A stretch of DNA of 64,000 nt from Brassica napus (lineage: Eukaryota; Streptophyta; Magnoliopsida; Brassicales; Brassicaceae): positions 54,217,377-54,281,376 of the forward strand of contig NC_063452.1 in NCBI RefSeq assembly GCF_020379485.1. The letters run 5' to 3'. Position 1 is the first letter of the stretch; each line of letters opens with the position of its first letter. Shown one piece after another: positions 49,219 through 60,761 of this stretch. The notes beneath the pieces are model-generated. The model worked only from the letters and a program-made list of their open reading frames with translations. It ran no database searches and was not told the origin of the DNA. A program made the position numbers and the translations under genes.

Positions 49219-49574
49219 GAGTGTATTCAATAAGAGATGATTTGTATCAAAATGACAAATCCCTTGTTATTGAGATATGAATTTTAAAAACTCATTTAAA
49301 ATTTAGTGTTATCTAACTTGACATTTTATAAATTACTCTGAAATCCATTGTTATTGAAAATATTTTAAGTTGTGAAGTTTTCAAATTTTCAAGTGATTTT
49401 AGAGTGTTTGGGTGGAGTTTCTTAGTTAAAAAAATAAAAAATCAAATTTCATGGTTTTAAGTGATACTCTAGAGTGGTTTAACAAAAATCATTTTATCCT
49501 CTGCAATTCCTTAAAATCATCTAAAACCTCATTAAAAATCAAATCACCTTAAATTTTAGATTGAATACACCCCC
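49219..49574. mobile_element. MITE that truncates the F-box gene, copy 2
   Basis: Same element as 22981-23336: GAGTGTATTCAAT and ATTGAATACACCCC ends, almost identical interior. Confidence 0.7.
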
Positions 49575-50583
49575 TAAACTTTTAGATCAATAAATTGAGA
49601 GGAGGGACTAGACCACGTTGTTTTAAAGAAAAGAGCCGGATTTTATAGAATTTCCAGTGTATATCTCCAATATTTTTTTTTCTAAAATAGAAAAATAAAT
49701 CATAGAAGTGGATTTACCCAATATACTACTCTATAATAGAAATCTTATATTTTTAAAGAAATATATAGAGAAATTCTACTTTTGGTTTTATATTTAGAAT
49801 TTGAAATAACATTTCTTTATTTCTCTTAAAAATAGAAGAATTCTATTAAAAAAACATATAGAAGCAAATCTCACTCTATAATAGAATTTGTCTATTTTAT
49901 AGAAAATTATAAAGAAGAACATAAAGTTGGATTCAAGATAGTTTTAATAATATAAATCCACACAATGCGAACACAATGAACCTAACTAAAATGAATCACT
50001 ACATAAATAATTAAAGTCCAAAATTAATATGATGTTTAAAGCTATTTTGTTTTAACTTGTAAATAATACTTTGGTTATAATTGGTTGGACGACAAAGATA
50101 AATTCTTTGTTGTATAGTTTAGGTTAGACGCATTTGTTTTAGCTATATATTTGTTATAGCTATTAAAAAAATTATAGACATTTTTTAAAATTCAAAGTGA
50201 ACAAGGTTCTTACAACTATTTTCAGTATTTTTTATAAAAATAGTCTAAAGCATAATTGATACTTTAAAGGTTGTAAATAAAATTTATATTGGAAGTTATC
50301 AAATAAAAGCTTATTTTTCTATTGGATACCAACCATAAAAATGGTAGAATTAATTATTATTTTTGCCACACAAACAAGTATATTTGAGATGGTAGATTTT
50401 GAATCCAGAATGCTTAGCACCTATCCAAATTCGCTGTAACTTGTGCTTAAGACACGATGATGTGGGTCTGAAAAAATACATCATCTTTTCTCATTCAGCT
50501 GTTACACTCATCTTCCATTTATTCATCTACGCAAAGTTATATTTATTGCCACCTTCCATAATCTGAACCTCCAAAGCTAGAAC
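49575..50583. other. AT-rich intergenic, copy 2
   Basis: Near-identical to 23337-24345; no exon recognised. Confidence 0.4.
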
Positions 50584-51153
50584 ATGGGAACATTAGTGGG
50601 TCACGTCATACCGTTTTTTTTTTCTTCTTTGCACTTGGTCTATGGCACCTCTTTAACCACATCAAACTATTTTCTCTTCATTCAAAATCATACATATCAT
50701 GTACATGGTTTCCCTTTCAAAACTAAGATATCTAGAGCTCTCTTGATCATTGTAGGCTCCTCGCTTTTTTTATGTCTGTGGATCTCTTCCTGGTCAAAAG
50801 AATCACCAACCATTTGATCCCAGTGACAAAACTATCCCCATAACTTTGAGCACTCCTGCATCTCCGTCACCTTCATAACCTATGCGGATTTTGCCATCAT
50901 TTTTTGACACAAAACTAGACCAATGGCTCATTGGGACATCATCAACTTAATAGTAGCACTCGCCTTCGCGCAACAGCTCTTTCTCTTCCATTTCCACTCG
51001 TCCGACAACACGGGCGTTGATTGCCACTACCACTACAACTCGTGGTTTTTGTATCTTTGGTCAAACACTCTTGGCGATTGCCATACCAACACTCTTGCAT
51101 GCATGCTTTGGACACAATGTTTGGTTTCAAAGGATTTGATTTCCACACGTTGA
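50584..51153 (+). pseudogene. DUF716 (TMEM45-like) pseudogene d
   Basis: The duplicate of pseudogene b. Starts MGTLVGHVIP; the HNFEHSCISVTF block lies in another frame near 50838-50885, and from 50923 a frame reads MAHWDIINLIVALAFAQQLF, then LFHFHSSDNTGV and YNSWFLYLWSNTLGD. Here the AFAQQ codons are intact, where copy b has a stop (TAATAG region), so copy 2 is slightly less decayed. Frameshifts in the first half still make it a pseudogene. Confidence 0.6.
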
Positions 51154-51859
51154 AGAAGGTACATATACAATTAGATGCTAAGCATCGAACGTAAATATAC
51201 AGTTGGTTAATATTCAGTATAGCTGGTTTCTGGTGAATGTAACCATCTTTGCAATGTGGTTTTATATTATTTTGCAAAGAATTTATGGTGAGAAAATTGA
51301 ATATTCTGAGCTTCGGACAAAGACATCAAAATCATGATGACTAGCTTGAGAAATAATGGCTGCTGGAAAAGTACCAACTTCTAATAATGTTTTCGTATTC
51401 CAATTCAGAGAGCTTGATTATGTGAATTTAAACTTAATTCTGTATTTATTAAAATGACACTAGATAGGAGACGATCCATTCATGTATAGTGTGTTACACA
51501 TATATGAACGTGATTAATTTGGATTTGAGCCAAAAGTAAATCGATTCTTTTGTTGTAAGAGCATCTTTATCCTACATATCTAATGGGTCTCTTAATTTAT
51601 TTTTAATAGTATTTAAAGAGTTAATTTTGGTAAGAAACTTGATTAAGAACCTTGAGACTTTTTCTCCCTCCATTGCAAATCTCTTATTTTAGGTTTCTTA
51701 AAAAATAAATATTAAACATTTTTTTACTAAAATTTTATTTTTTTATTACATAAAACATAATAAAAGATAACATTTTAAACATAGATTTTTAAATTAATAC
51801 ATGAAAACAAATTAAGATTAGTAAAAAAAACGAGAATTATCTGAAAGAAGCATTCGAGC

Positions 51860-53172
51860 TCAGTTGTTGTCTTCATCACGTCCAAATTTAAACCATACAT
51901 GTTCAACTAAATCATCTTTCAGTTGTTGATGCATTTGTCTATCACGAATTCTAGTTCGAACACCCATCATATTGGCGATATTTGTAGGGATATCTGTAGA
52001 ATACATAAGATCCACATGTGAACTTTTGTTGTCTTCTCCTTGTTGGAACTCTGAAACATCAAATTGAGTGTATCCATCTTGTTCGTCTTTTACTATCATA
52101 TTATGGAGTATGATACATGCTCGCATAATCTTCCCAATTTTGACTTTATCCCAAAAAAGTGCTAGATTTTTAACAATGGCAAAGCATGCTCGCAAGACTC
52201 CAAAAGCACGTTCGACATCCTTTCGGACAGCTTCTTGACGTTGAGCAAATAAAACTGCTTTCGGCCCTTGTGGTATTTGAATAGATTGGATAAAAGTTGC
52301 CCATTTTGGATAAATACCATCGGTGAGATAGTAAGTCAAATGATACTCTCTTCCATTGACATAGTAAGTGACTTCCAGAGTATGACCCTTTATTATGTCA
52401 TCAAAAACATGTGAGCGATCAAGAACATTGATATCGTTTAAGGCACCTGGAGGTCCAAAAAATGTGTGTCATGTCCAGAGATCATATGAAGCAACTGCCT
52501 CTAAAACGATTATTGGTTTTCCCGAACCACGACAATATTGCCCTTTCCAATCGGTGGGACAATTCTTCCACTCCCAAAGCATACAGTCGATGTTTCCTAT
52601 CATCCCGGGAAATCCACGATGCTCTCCAATATCAAATAGACGTTGAAGATCAGTCGGTGTTGGTCTTCTTAAGTAATCATCGCCGAACAAGTATATTATT
52701 CCTTCCACAAAATTTTCCACACATAACTGAGTTGTTGTTTCACCGAGTCGGAGGTATTCGTCGACCGTATCAGCCGCAGAACCATACGCCAAAACACGAA
52801 TGACTGCGGTACACTTTTGAAGGGGAGAGAGACTAATCCTTCCGAAACCATCTTTCTTTTCCCGAAAGTATTGAACTTTATTGGAGAGTCGATCAACAAT
52901 GTGCATGAACAATGGCTTGTTCATTCTAAAACGTCGTCGGAAGAAATTATCAGGATACGTTGGAGTTTCACTGAAATAATCATTCCATAAACGAATATGC
53001 CCTTCTTCACGATTTCTTTCGATATAAGCTCTTTTTTTCCTTTTTTTCTTCGTTCTTCTTGATCAGCACGAATGGTAAATTTCTCAAACGCTTGATCAAA
53101 GTGTTGATCAAAGAGCTCATCAAATGCATCATCAAATGATTCATCTAAAGTGTTTTGAGAAGAAGAAGCCAT
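51860..53172 (-). pseudogene. PIF/Harbinger transposase, copy B
   Basis: From MASSSQNTLDESFDDAFDEL at 53172, the minus strand encodes the same transposase as copy A, with catalytic Asp in GNIDCMLWEWKNCP, Asp in NDINVLDRSHVF and Glu in DVERAFGVL. Two lesions are visible: a one-base loss in an A-run near 53041-53055 shifts the frame after EERRKK, and TGA at 52469-52471 replaces Trp in SYDLW-T-W, the same place as in copy A. Everything from 52468 to the end at 51860 is open. As both copies share the TGA, the parent was probably already defective and moved with help from another element. Confidence 0.9.
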
Positions 53173-54081
53173 ATATGGTGATTAAAGAAGTTTATAAACT
53201 TGTGATCAAAGAGAGAAAATAAAGAGAAGATGAGTTCTTTTATAAAAATTGTGATCAAAGATAGAAAATAGAGAGACTTAAAAAAAAATTTATAACACTT
53301 GTGATCAAAGTGCAGAGTCGAGAGAGAAGATATATATGAGATTATAGAGAGAAAGTGCAATATATAGACACAAGCTTTTGTGTTTGGTACAATTGTTCGA
53401 GACACTCAAAAACAAGAGTAACAAGAGTCTTTGATGCACATGAAAATACAAAGTGCACATGTACAAGACAAGAGTACAAGACACAACAAGTTTGTGATCC
53501 ATCTCACGTTTCTCATCTCTCTCTCTGTTCCCATTCTTTCGTTCTCGTCTATATAGATCTTCTTTATACTTGTCTCTTTTCAGCTAGGATCTGACAAGGG
53601 TTAAAACTTATTGTTATTACATGACAGTAGCAAAACAGAAGGTGAAACTAAAAGTTACAGAGGAGAGAACCTGATATTGATGTACAATGGTAAACCCGAG
53701 CTTTTTTTGTCATCGACCAATGCTCCTGCAAGTAACAAGAACAAGAACAAGACAATTAAAAAAAAAATTATTTAAAGAAACACAAGTCAAAGCGTTTAAA
53801 GAACATTATATTAAGACAACCGTTCATATTAAGACAAGAGAACATGAGAACTTAACCAGATAAACCATGAGAACAAGCACATTTCTAAGCGTTTAAGATA
53901 AGCACATTTTTAAGAACAAGACAAGAGAACATTATATTAAACCAACATGAAGATGAAACATAATGAGACTTAACATGAAAATGAAACAAGAACAAGAACA
54001 TGACCGAGAGTTAACATGAAAATTAAACATGAAGATGAAACAAGAACAAGAACAAGAACATGACCGAGAGCTATACTTAAA
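53173..54081. other. Spacer between the PIF transposase and ORF1
   Basis: Promoter-like for the transposase on the minus strand, with repeated TGTGATCAAAG motifs at 53200-53310. The stretch 53740-54070 is low-complexity AACAAGAACAAG and ACATGAAGATGAAAC repeats. Confidence 0.45.
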
Positions 54082-54195
54082 CTAACTAGAAATTAACTCA
54101 TCTATGAGTTTCTTCTTCAAAGCTTCTTCATAATCAGCTAGCGGTACTTGTTTTGCAACAAGACTCTCAAGTAGCTTCATCTTGGAGAGCCTTTC

Positions 54196-55133
54196 TGATA
54201 CGCCCAAAATAAGGATCACTCTTTCGGTAAGGTTGATATGAACTCAGATCCGAGAGGATTGAGAACTGATGGATCGAGGGGTGACACTAAGGGTTGCGGA
54301 ATAGCCCAAAGATACTACCAGACTTCGATCGTTGCCGGATGTGACGCACCGGTCCAACAAAAGAAGGATCGAAACTTGGAGATAACCTCACCAAGAAACT
54401 AAGAAGTGTTCTAAACAAAGAACAATGAGAGAAACTCATAAAAAGGGAAAAAAAAATCTGTTTTATTTCGTGGCTCTAAGGCCTTATTTATAGGATTACA
54501 AGTTGTAGAGATCCAAAGAAAAATGTGCTAAAAACAAGACATTGGAAATAGAAACAAAGACTTGACTAAATAAAGTCTTTGACTGAAACTTGGAATACCT
54601 CTTCATATACCCACGACCAAGACTTTGAAAAGTGAAGAATATGCTCCTGATATGGTCCAAGACATGTCCCATTGAGGCCTGGTCAAAATCCATCTTTTCC
54701 CTTAGCCAATATTTTATCGGTTTCTCCATTTGGTCCAAACAAGCTCGTTTTTGAATCTTTTTGAAAACCATCAAGCCCAATGCTTTCTTGAACATTTAGA
54801 ACATGAATAATAACCTTTTTCATGATTGAATTGACCGTTGGTTCATCAGAAAGAAGGTTAGCCATTTCGAGCTTCTCGGATGGTCTGAATTCGCGAGAAC
54901 TGAAGATCATCTGATTTGTAAATAGTATACCTATCACATATGAACTCCGTTTGATCTGATTCTTCTTCAAGGAGCTCCGTAATTGAGTTGAGAACATTCT
55001 CCAAGTGATTTTATGCGTAGAAGCCTCATGTTTTGGAAGATATGAGTCAAACAATGAACATATATCTTTACTGCTTTCCATGATCAAGCCATGCATGTCT
55101 GTTTTGCCCGGTGCGCTACCCCACGGCACATCA
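54196..55133 (-). repeat. 3' LTR
   Basis: Left copy of the long terminal repeat; on the transcribed minus strand this is the 3' LTR. Differs from the other LTR at a small number of positions, suggesting a fairly young insertion. Confidence 0.92.
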
Positions 55134-56863
55134 TTCCCTCCCTCTTGAATAGGATTTGACCTCAAATCCATTTCACCTCTATCAAAAGGAAATGAATAAG
55201 AGAAAACGAATTTTAAAATCATATAAAATTCAATGAAAGAAAAGTATGGACAGAAACTTCCTTGGAGTTTTGGACTTGTTTTCCTCAAGTACTTCCAGTT
55301 CCATGTCCCTGATACATAAGAACTTTGGCGTTCACCAGTGTTTTCTCTCCTTGGGAACTGATCATATTTATCATGTACTTTCAAAACAACTAGGGAAACC
55401 ACATCAAATCTGCGAGAGAAATAATCAAAGAGTTTCTCTATCCTTAGGACATGAAGAACATGATCCAAGCTCTTAGGATAATCATCAAAGAATGTGTTGT
55501 AAACCAAGATGACATCAAAGCTCAAGACAACACAATTTTCAAACATTGGTTTCAAATTATGCCAAGGTTTATCAGTTTCAACACACAAGTTATCAAGCTT
55601 CAAAACAGAATCAAAAATAAAATCGGTTTCAACTCTATGTGATTTTTGTTTCAGCAACTTCTTAACCAAAAATTCGTCCAAGGCACAAGTGGATGCAAAT
55701 AAATTACCAGTGATCAGTTCATGTCTATAAGGGCTCAGATTAAAGTCATTTTCTTTGAAGACAAATGAATCAAACGATTTTCTAGCACAAAAATCAGACT
55801 GTTGCAAATCAAGCTCAAATGACTTTTCAAGATGATCAAAACTTTTGCTATGTTTCAAAAAGTGATCAAGACTCAAAACAAATCCAAAATGGATGTCATT
55901 GCCATTTTGAAAACGTTTTTGATCAAGAATTCCGTCAAGTTCAAATTTCTCAGAAGAATGAATCATGTTATCAAAAACAGAATTTGAAACACAAAATTCT
56001 TTAACTTTGTCAAAACCAAAACGATTTACAATAGGAGAACTGATCTTAACAAAAATTTCAGGCAGAGAATTAAGTAAATAAAGTTTCTCACAGTGCTCTT
56101 TAGGCAAAGGCGTAGAATTTGTGCCTGGATCAAAGCAAAGATGTTTCTCTATGATGATGGATGATGTGCTTGGTGCTTCCTCATCAAAGATTGGATCAAG
56201 CTCGTCTTCTTCATCAAAGATGGGACTAAGATCATTGTCCAAGGGTCTCCTAGTCTCAAGACGTGGTCCTTGATGTTGGTAGTTCAATGGTTCTTCCTCA
56301 AAAACCTGTGAAACTAGAACAAGACTACTCGGATGCTCCGGTTCAAAACAGGTTAGTCCATTAGTCTCTTCATTATCAATATCAAACATAAGATCAGGTT
56401 TTGGAGAAGGAAGATCACATTCATCCTCACAAGTGATCCAACTTTCCATTAGCTCTTCATCATACTTATCAAAAATTGGTAAAGAATCTGAAAAATCTTT
56501 TAGATCTTCAAGGTTGTTTTCAGATTTACCTTTGGGTTTTTCACTGATGAAAATTGATGGCTCAGCTACTGGGGCACGTGTGGATGTGCTCTTCTTTTGG
56601 CTCTTGCTGACGTCCTTGAGGGCTTTGTCCACACCCTTCACAAAGTTATCACAAAATTGTTGGACATCAAACTGAAAATGTTTCCTTTTTGGATCAGCCA
56701 CATCTTTGGAGGTATTGACATGCTCTTTGCTCCACCGGTTTGGTTTTTCCTGCACATCAACAAACTCATCAAAAGTATTCAAAGCATATTTAAAGGCGGT
56801 TTGAGAGACAGAAAGTCGTGGGTGCTTCTCCTTATTACTTTTCCTTTGGAGACCAAACATCAT
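54683..56863 (-). CDS. 726-aa ORF of unknown function in the retrotransposon
   Basis: A single uninterrupted frame starting MMFGLQRKSNKEKHPRLSVS in the interior and ending in the 3' LTR. The first 260 residues are acidic and Lys/Pro-rich with clusters such as FDEEDELDPIFDEE. The middle is rich in Phe, Asp and Leu with repeated FD and LD pairs (SLDHFLKHSKSFDHLEKSFE). Near residue 490 it reads LHVLRIEKLFDYFSRRFDVV and VHDKYDQFPRR, a stretch I associate loosely with Brassicaceae gypsy-related polyproteins. No zinc knuckle, DTG/DSG protease or RT box is visible. It may be a displaced part of a polyprotein, or an accessory protein that keeps the element mobile. The long open frame without stops suggests youth or constraint. 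Confidence 0.55.
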   Translation of the reverse strand: MMFGLQRKSNKEKHPRLSVSQTAFKYALNTFDEFVDVQEKPNRWSKEHVNTSKDVADPKRKHFQFDVQQFCDNFVKGVDKALKDVSKSQKKSTSTRAPVAEPSIFISEKPKGKSENNLEDLKDFSDSLPIFDKYDEELMESWITCEDECDLPSPKPDLMFDIDNEETNGLTCFEPEHPSSLVLVSQVFEEEPLNYQHQGPRLETRRPLDNDLSPIFDEEDELDPIFDEEAPSTSSIIIEKHLCFDPGTNSTPLPKEHCEKLYLLNSLPEIFVKISSPIVNRFGFDKVKEFCVSNSVFDNMIHSSEKFELDGILDQKRFQNGNDIHFGFVLSLDHFLKHSKSFDHLEKSFELDLQQSDFCARKSFDSFVFKENDFNLSPYRHELITGNLFASTCALDEFLVKKLLKQKSHRVETDFIFDSVLKLDNLCVETDKPWHNLKPMFENCVVLSFDVILVYNTFFDDYPKSLDHVLHVLRIEKLFDYFSRRFDVVSLVVLKVHDKYDQFPRRENTGERQSSYVSGTWNWKYLRKTSPKLQGSFCPYFSFIEFYMILKFVFSYSFPFDRGEMDLRSNPIQEGGNDVPWGSAPGKTDMHGLIMESSKDICSLFDSYLPKHEASTHKITWRMFSTQLRSSLKKNQIKRSSYVIGILFTNQMIFSSREFRPSEKLEMANLLSDEPTVNSIMKKVIIHVLNVQESIGLDGFQKDSKTSLFGPNGETDKILAKGKDGF
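55134..55146 (-). other. Polypurine tract
   Basis: AAGAGGGAGGGAA on the minus strand, immediately before the 3' LTR, the expected plus-strand priming site. Confidence 0.85.
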
Positions 56864-57331
56864 AACCTGAAAATTCTCAACAAAAAAGTTAGATAAAAAT
56901 TCTCACACTCTCTCAAGTGTTTAATCTCACCCACTCAAATGTTTCTCTCAGATTTTATGGTAATCACTCCAGTTTCTTCTCAAGGTTCTAAGAGAACAAA
57001 TCAAGAATCCCAATGGGTAGATCCAAAGCAAACAAAGGGTTTTTCTCAAGATAGATAGATAAGAGATTTTTGATTTTTTTGAAATCCGTTTTAACCACCT
57101 CAAAGGCTGGATTTCTCCTCAGCCACCAGGCTTTCTCTTCCACCACCAATCCACAAAACAAACTTTGAACTTTTTCTATTTTTTTTTTTTTTTTTTTTGA
57201 ATCAAATCGTAAATCTTTTTTTTTTTATAAATGGATGGTAATGAGGGGCCCGGATTCAAGAAATGTAGAAGAAGAAATGTTTGAAGAAGATGGAGAGATG
57301 AGAAGATGGAATGATAATAGAGTTACCTGAA

Positions 57332-57348
57332 GAGTGGCTCTGATACCA
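57332..57348 (-). other. Primer-binding site (initiator Met tRNA)
   Basis: TGGTATCAGAGCCACTC on the minus strand, two bases inside the 5' LTR; complementary to the 3' end of plant initiator methionine tRNA. Confidence 0.9.
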
Positions 57349-57350
57349 CT

Positions 57351-58286
57351 TGATACGCCCAAAATAAGGATCACTCTTTCGGTAAGGTTGATATGAACTC
57401 AGATCCGAGAGGATTGAGAACTGATGGATCGAGGGGTGACACTAAGGGTTGCGGAATAGCCCAAAGATACTACCAGACTTCGATCGTTGCCGGATGTGAC
57501 GCACCGGTCCAACAAAAGAAGGATCGAAACTTGGAGATAACCTCACCAAGAAACTAAGAAGTGTTCTAAACAAAGAACAATGAGAGAAACTCATAAAAAG
57601 GGAAAACAATCTGTTTTATTTCGTGGCTCTAAGGCCTTATTTATAGGATTACAAGTTGTAGAGATCCAAAGAAAAATGTGCTAAAAACAAGACATTGGAA
57701 ATAAAAACAAAGACTTGACTAAATAAATTCTTTGACTGAAACTTGGAATACCTCTTCATATAGCCACGACCAAGACTTTGAAAAGTGAAGAATATGCTCC
57801 TGATATGGTCCAAGACATGTCCCTTTGAGGCCTGGTCGAAATCCATCTTTTCCCTTAGCCAATATTTTATCGGTTTCTCCATTTGGTCCAAACAAGCTCG
57901 TTTTTGAATATTTTTGAAAACCATCAAGCCCAATGCTTTCTTGAACATTTAGAACATGAATAATAACCTTTTTCATGATTGAATTGACTGTTGGTTCATC
58001 AGAAAGAAGGTTAGCCATTTCGAGCTTCTCGGGTGGTCTGAATTCGCGAGAACTGAAGATCACCTGATTTGTAAATAGCATAACTATCACATATGAACTC
58101 CGTTTGATCTGATTCTTCTTCAAGGAGCTCTGTAATTGAGTTGAGAACATTCTCCAAGTGATTTTATGCGTATAAGCCTCGTGGTTTGGAAGATATGAGT
58201 CAAACAATGATCATATATCTTTACTGCTTTCCATGATCAAGCCATGCATGTCTGTTTTGCCCGGTGCGCTACCCCACGGCACATCA
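57351..58286 (-). repeat. 5' LTR
   Basis: Right copy of the long terminal repeat; on the minus strand this is the 5' LTR and should hold the promoter. It directly follows the CTTTC target duplication in ORF1. Confidence 0.92.
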
Positions 58287-59099
58287 CTTTCCTTCATTCC
58301 CAAATCCTCCTTCTTGAGCATCCACATAGACTGGAAATCAGACAGATCCTTCCCCTCAACCAGCGGCCTCTTTCCACGGGCCTTTGCTGCCTTAACACCT
58401 AGGGGACGATTTTTCCGTCATCATCTACAGAAGCATTGTTTTCATTTACTTGCGAGCTTGCAGAACGTGAACCATCCCCACACTTTCTCCTTTTGGAGCT
58501 GCTTTCAGTTTTAGCACGTCAACCATAAAGTGTGAAACTCTTTTATGGTTGGAGAAGAAGATTTCGTGGGATAATTTTAGAACATCATTCTCGTTCATAC
58601 CACTGCTTTTCTCTCTGGTAGCTGCTTCATATGCCCCATAAAACTTGCAAACTAGATCATTTAGCTTGTGCCAACGTTGCTTGCAGTGAGATCCCTCTCG
58701 TCTTTCACAGCCCGCAAGCTTAGGACTAGCCGAGAAATATGTTGCAACTCGCGTCCAGAAGGCGATTGACTTTTGCTCATTCCCAACAACGGAGTATTTG
58801 CTCGTGTTTAACCACAAGCTGATAAGCACTATGTCATCTGTTGGCGTCCAGATCCTTTGTTCCTTACGCTCTGCAGGAGGCTTGCCAACATTTTTAGGAA
58901 CTTCAGATGATGAGAGGGAAACGGTATCTGCTACGTTACCGAAGACAACATTTTGTTGACTATTTAATAGTTCAACAAAGTTTGAAGAGTCCTGAAATGG
59001 ATTGAAATCCATTTCCGAAGTGAAAGAGAGAGGAGAAAGAGGAGAAAGCGGAGAAAGAGAAGAAAGAGGAGACAGAGGAGAAGGAAAGTGAAAGCGCAT

Positions 59100-60531
59100 T
59101 CAACTTTCGTAGCTGGAAGAGTAACACAGAGATTATAATTTATTCAAGAAAGAGGGAGAAAGGAGATAACGCATTCAACACACCCAACCAACACGACAAG
59201 TCATAAACGCATTCGTTTAAAACAAAGCTGGAAAGAGGACTTTCCATGTTCTGACTAGACGTATATCTAACAACAACCAACAAGCAATGTTTTTTTCAAT
59301 TCCAAAAGCATCAACCAGAACATCGCTTTTATTAAGTACCAACCAAAAACTATAATCTACAACTAAAGAAATCATTAATTACCCTAAATTCAATTCAACA
59401 CTAAAGCGACAATCGATTACCCTAAACCATTTCATTTCAGACGAGAATCTAACACTAAGAGCAACCATTTCATTTCAGACAAGAGAACAGACCATTTCAT
59501 TTCAGACGATAATTTGATACTAAAGCAACCATTTCATTTCAGACCAGAAGCTAGACCATCGATTTCTAGCTAACCATTAATCACACAAGAGACAGAACCA
59601 ATTCATCACAGAAGCTAACTCAATTCATCACAGAAGCTAACTCAATTCATCAACTTTTTTCAGTTCAGACCAGATGAAATGGTAACACTAACCTGTATTT
59701 TAATTGGAGTCCTTTGTTCGATGTACCTTCCTCGTGTCTCTTTCCACAGAAGAAATCAAACCGTATTTGATCCATCCATCCCACAACACAAAGACAGAAA
59801 CAAAAAACTGAATCAACAGCCAGAAACCAAATCAAAATTAATTAACTAGAACCAAACAAATCACAATTGATCGAACACAACAAACAAATCAATCCAGAGA
59901 CAGTATCGAACAAAACTCTAAAATCAATCTCCTAACAGAAGAACCACAATCTAAGACATGCTTGATTCAAGAACATGAAACATAAGGTTTACCTTTTGAT
60001 TCGAAGCGACCCACCGCAGAGAGCTCTGTCGCCGCCGTAGAGAGCCACCGAGAGACAGAATCTAACCGACTAAAACATATCAAACATTCGATCAAAACAA
60101 GAAGAAGCTTAATCAAAGACGTGCATGATTGAAGACCACAAGAATACCTTTACCTTTCGATTCGCGGAGAGAGACAGAGAGATAGAGGACCGTCGCCGTC
60201 GAGGAGCCCCACGGCGAGGGACAGAAACACCATTTTCTTTCGTAGACGACAGCCATGGAGATAGACGGAACCGTTTCGTCAAGGAACCGCGGAGAGAGAG
60301 AGAGTCATCATTTTCGTCGTATGGAGATAACTTTCGCGAGAGAGAGAAGAGTGAAACGACGACGAAGGAAGACACCGCTCATCTTTCCTGTCAAACAACT
60401 ACACGTGTTCACGTAGATACGCCTCTTGCTTACCCAAATTAAGACACGGTTCTACCTTAATTGTGTGTTTTTCATTTATTTTTAAACAACAATTACCTTA
60501 AGACCCCTTAAATACCGCGATAAAAATGTCC
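59100..60531. other. 5' region of PIF ORF1 and right end of the element
   Basis: Upstream of ORF1 on the minus strand: probable leader with introns. The phrase ACCATTTCATTTCAGAC occurs four times between 59426 and 59545, and AATTCATCACAGAAGCTAAC is repeated near 59600-59640. A GC-richer part at 60000-60390 (CCGTCGCCGTCGAGG) may be the promoter-proximal exon. The element ends at 60531. Confidence 0.45.
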
Positions 60532-60761
60532 TAATAACCAAAACATGTTTTTGACTTCAAATACTTCTTAAATAATATTACCGACAATAATAGATTGATG
60601 ATACTACTATTGTTGTGGCTATTGAACACCTTTGTCCAAAACTAGTTCTTAGGATTAAAATAATTGAAAGTGTTCTATAGAATTCTGAAAAAAACAAATC
60701 AAAGAAAGTATAATTCGAAACATTATAGAACAATATTGTCACACAAAGAAACATACTGATA

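Larger units (their letters stand above)
42613..52020. repeat. Segmental duplication, copy 2
   Basis: Direct-orientation partner of 9846-25790. It begins immediately after the PIF copy A target site within the peroxidase 3' flank, so the peroxidase exons are absent. The F-box portion (48624-49196) encodes exactly the same 190 residues as 22385-22957. Confidence 0.9.
54196..58286 (-). mobile_element. LTR retrotransposon, 4091 bp, non-autonomous (LARD-like)
   Basis: Two LTRs of 938 and 936 bp (54196-55133, 57351-58286) are nearly identical, begin TGAT and end ATCA, and the whole is flanked by the 5-bp duplication CTTTC (54191-54195, 58287-58291). On the minus strand the primer-binding site TGGTATCAGAGCCACTC (initiator Met tRNA) and the polypurine tract AAGAGGGAGGGAA are in the right places. 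The 2.2-kb interior lacks gag zinc knuckle, protease, integrase and reverse transcriptase motifs. Confidence 0.93.
54082..59012 (-). pseudogene. PIF ORF1 (Myb/SANT plus NAM-associated-like domain), split by an LTR retrotransposon
   Basis: From the ATG at 59010-59012 (MDFNPFQDSSNFVELLNSQQ) the minus strand gives a Myb/trihelix-like domain: WTPTDDIVLISLWLNTSKYS, AFWTRVATYFSASPKLAGCE, HCKQRWHKLNDLVCKFYGAY. After HEIFFSNHKR a deletion shifts the frame. The C-terminal part continues in other frames as ESSSKRRKCGDGSRSASSQV and LGVKAAKARGKRPLVEGKDL, then FQSMWMLKKEDLGMKE, where the retrotransposon (54196-58286) is inserted; beyond it comes LSKMKLLESLVAKQ to a stop at 54082. ORF1 proteins of PIF elements bind DNA and assist the transposase. 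An upstream in-frame ATG at 59097 adds a Ser-Pro-Leu repeat of doubtful reality. Confidence 0.8.
51559..60531 (-). mobile_element. PIF/Harbinger element with ORF1 and transposase, 8973 bp including insert
   Basis: The left end GAGCATCTTTATCC and the right end, read inverted, GGACATTTTTATCG are imperfect terminal repeats, flanked by TAA on both sides (51556-51558, 60532-60534). On the minus strand it carries a Myb-type ORF1 (54082-59012) upstream of a DDE transposase (51860-53172), the standard two-gene PIF layout. A 4.1-kb LTR retrotransposon sits in ORF1; without it the element is about 4.9 kb, a normal size. Both genes are damaged. Confidence 0.85.

Noticed and set aside
57332..57348. tRNA-like sequence
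   Set aside because: It is a retrotransposon primer-binding site complementary to initiator Met tRNA, not a tRNA gene.
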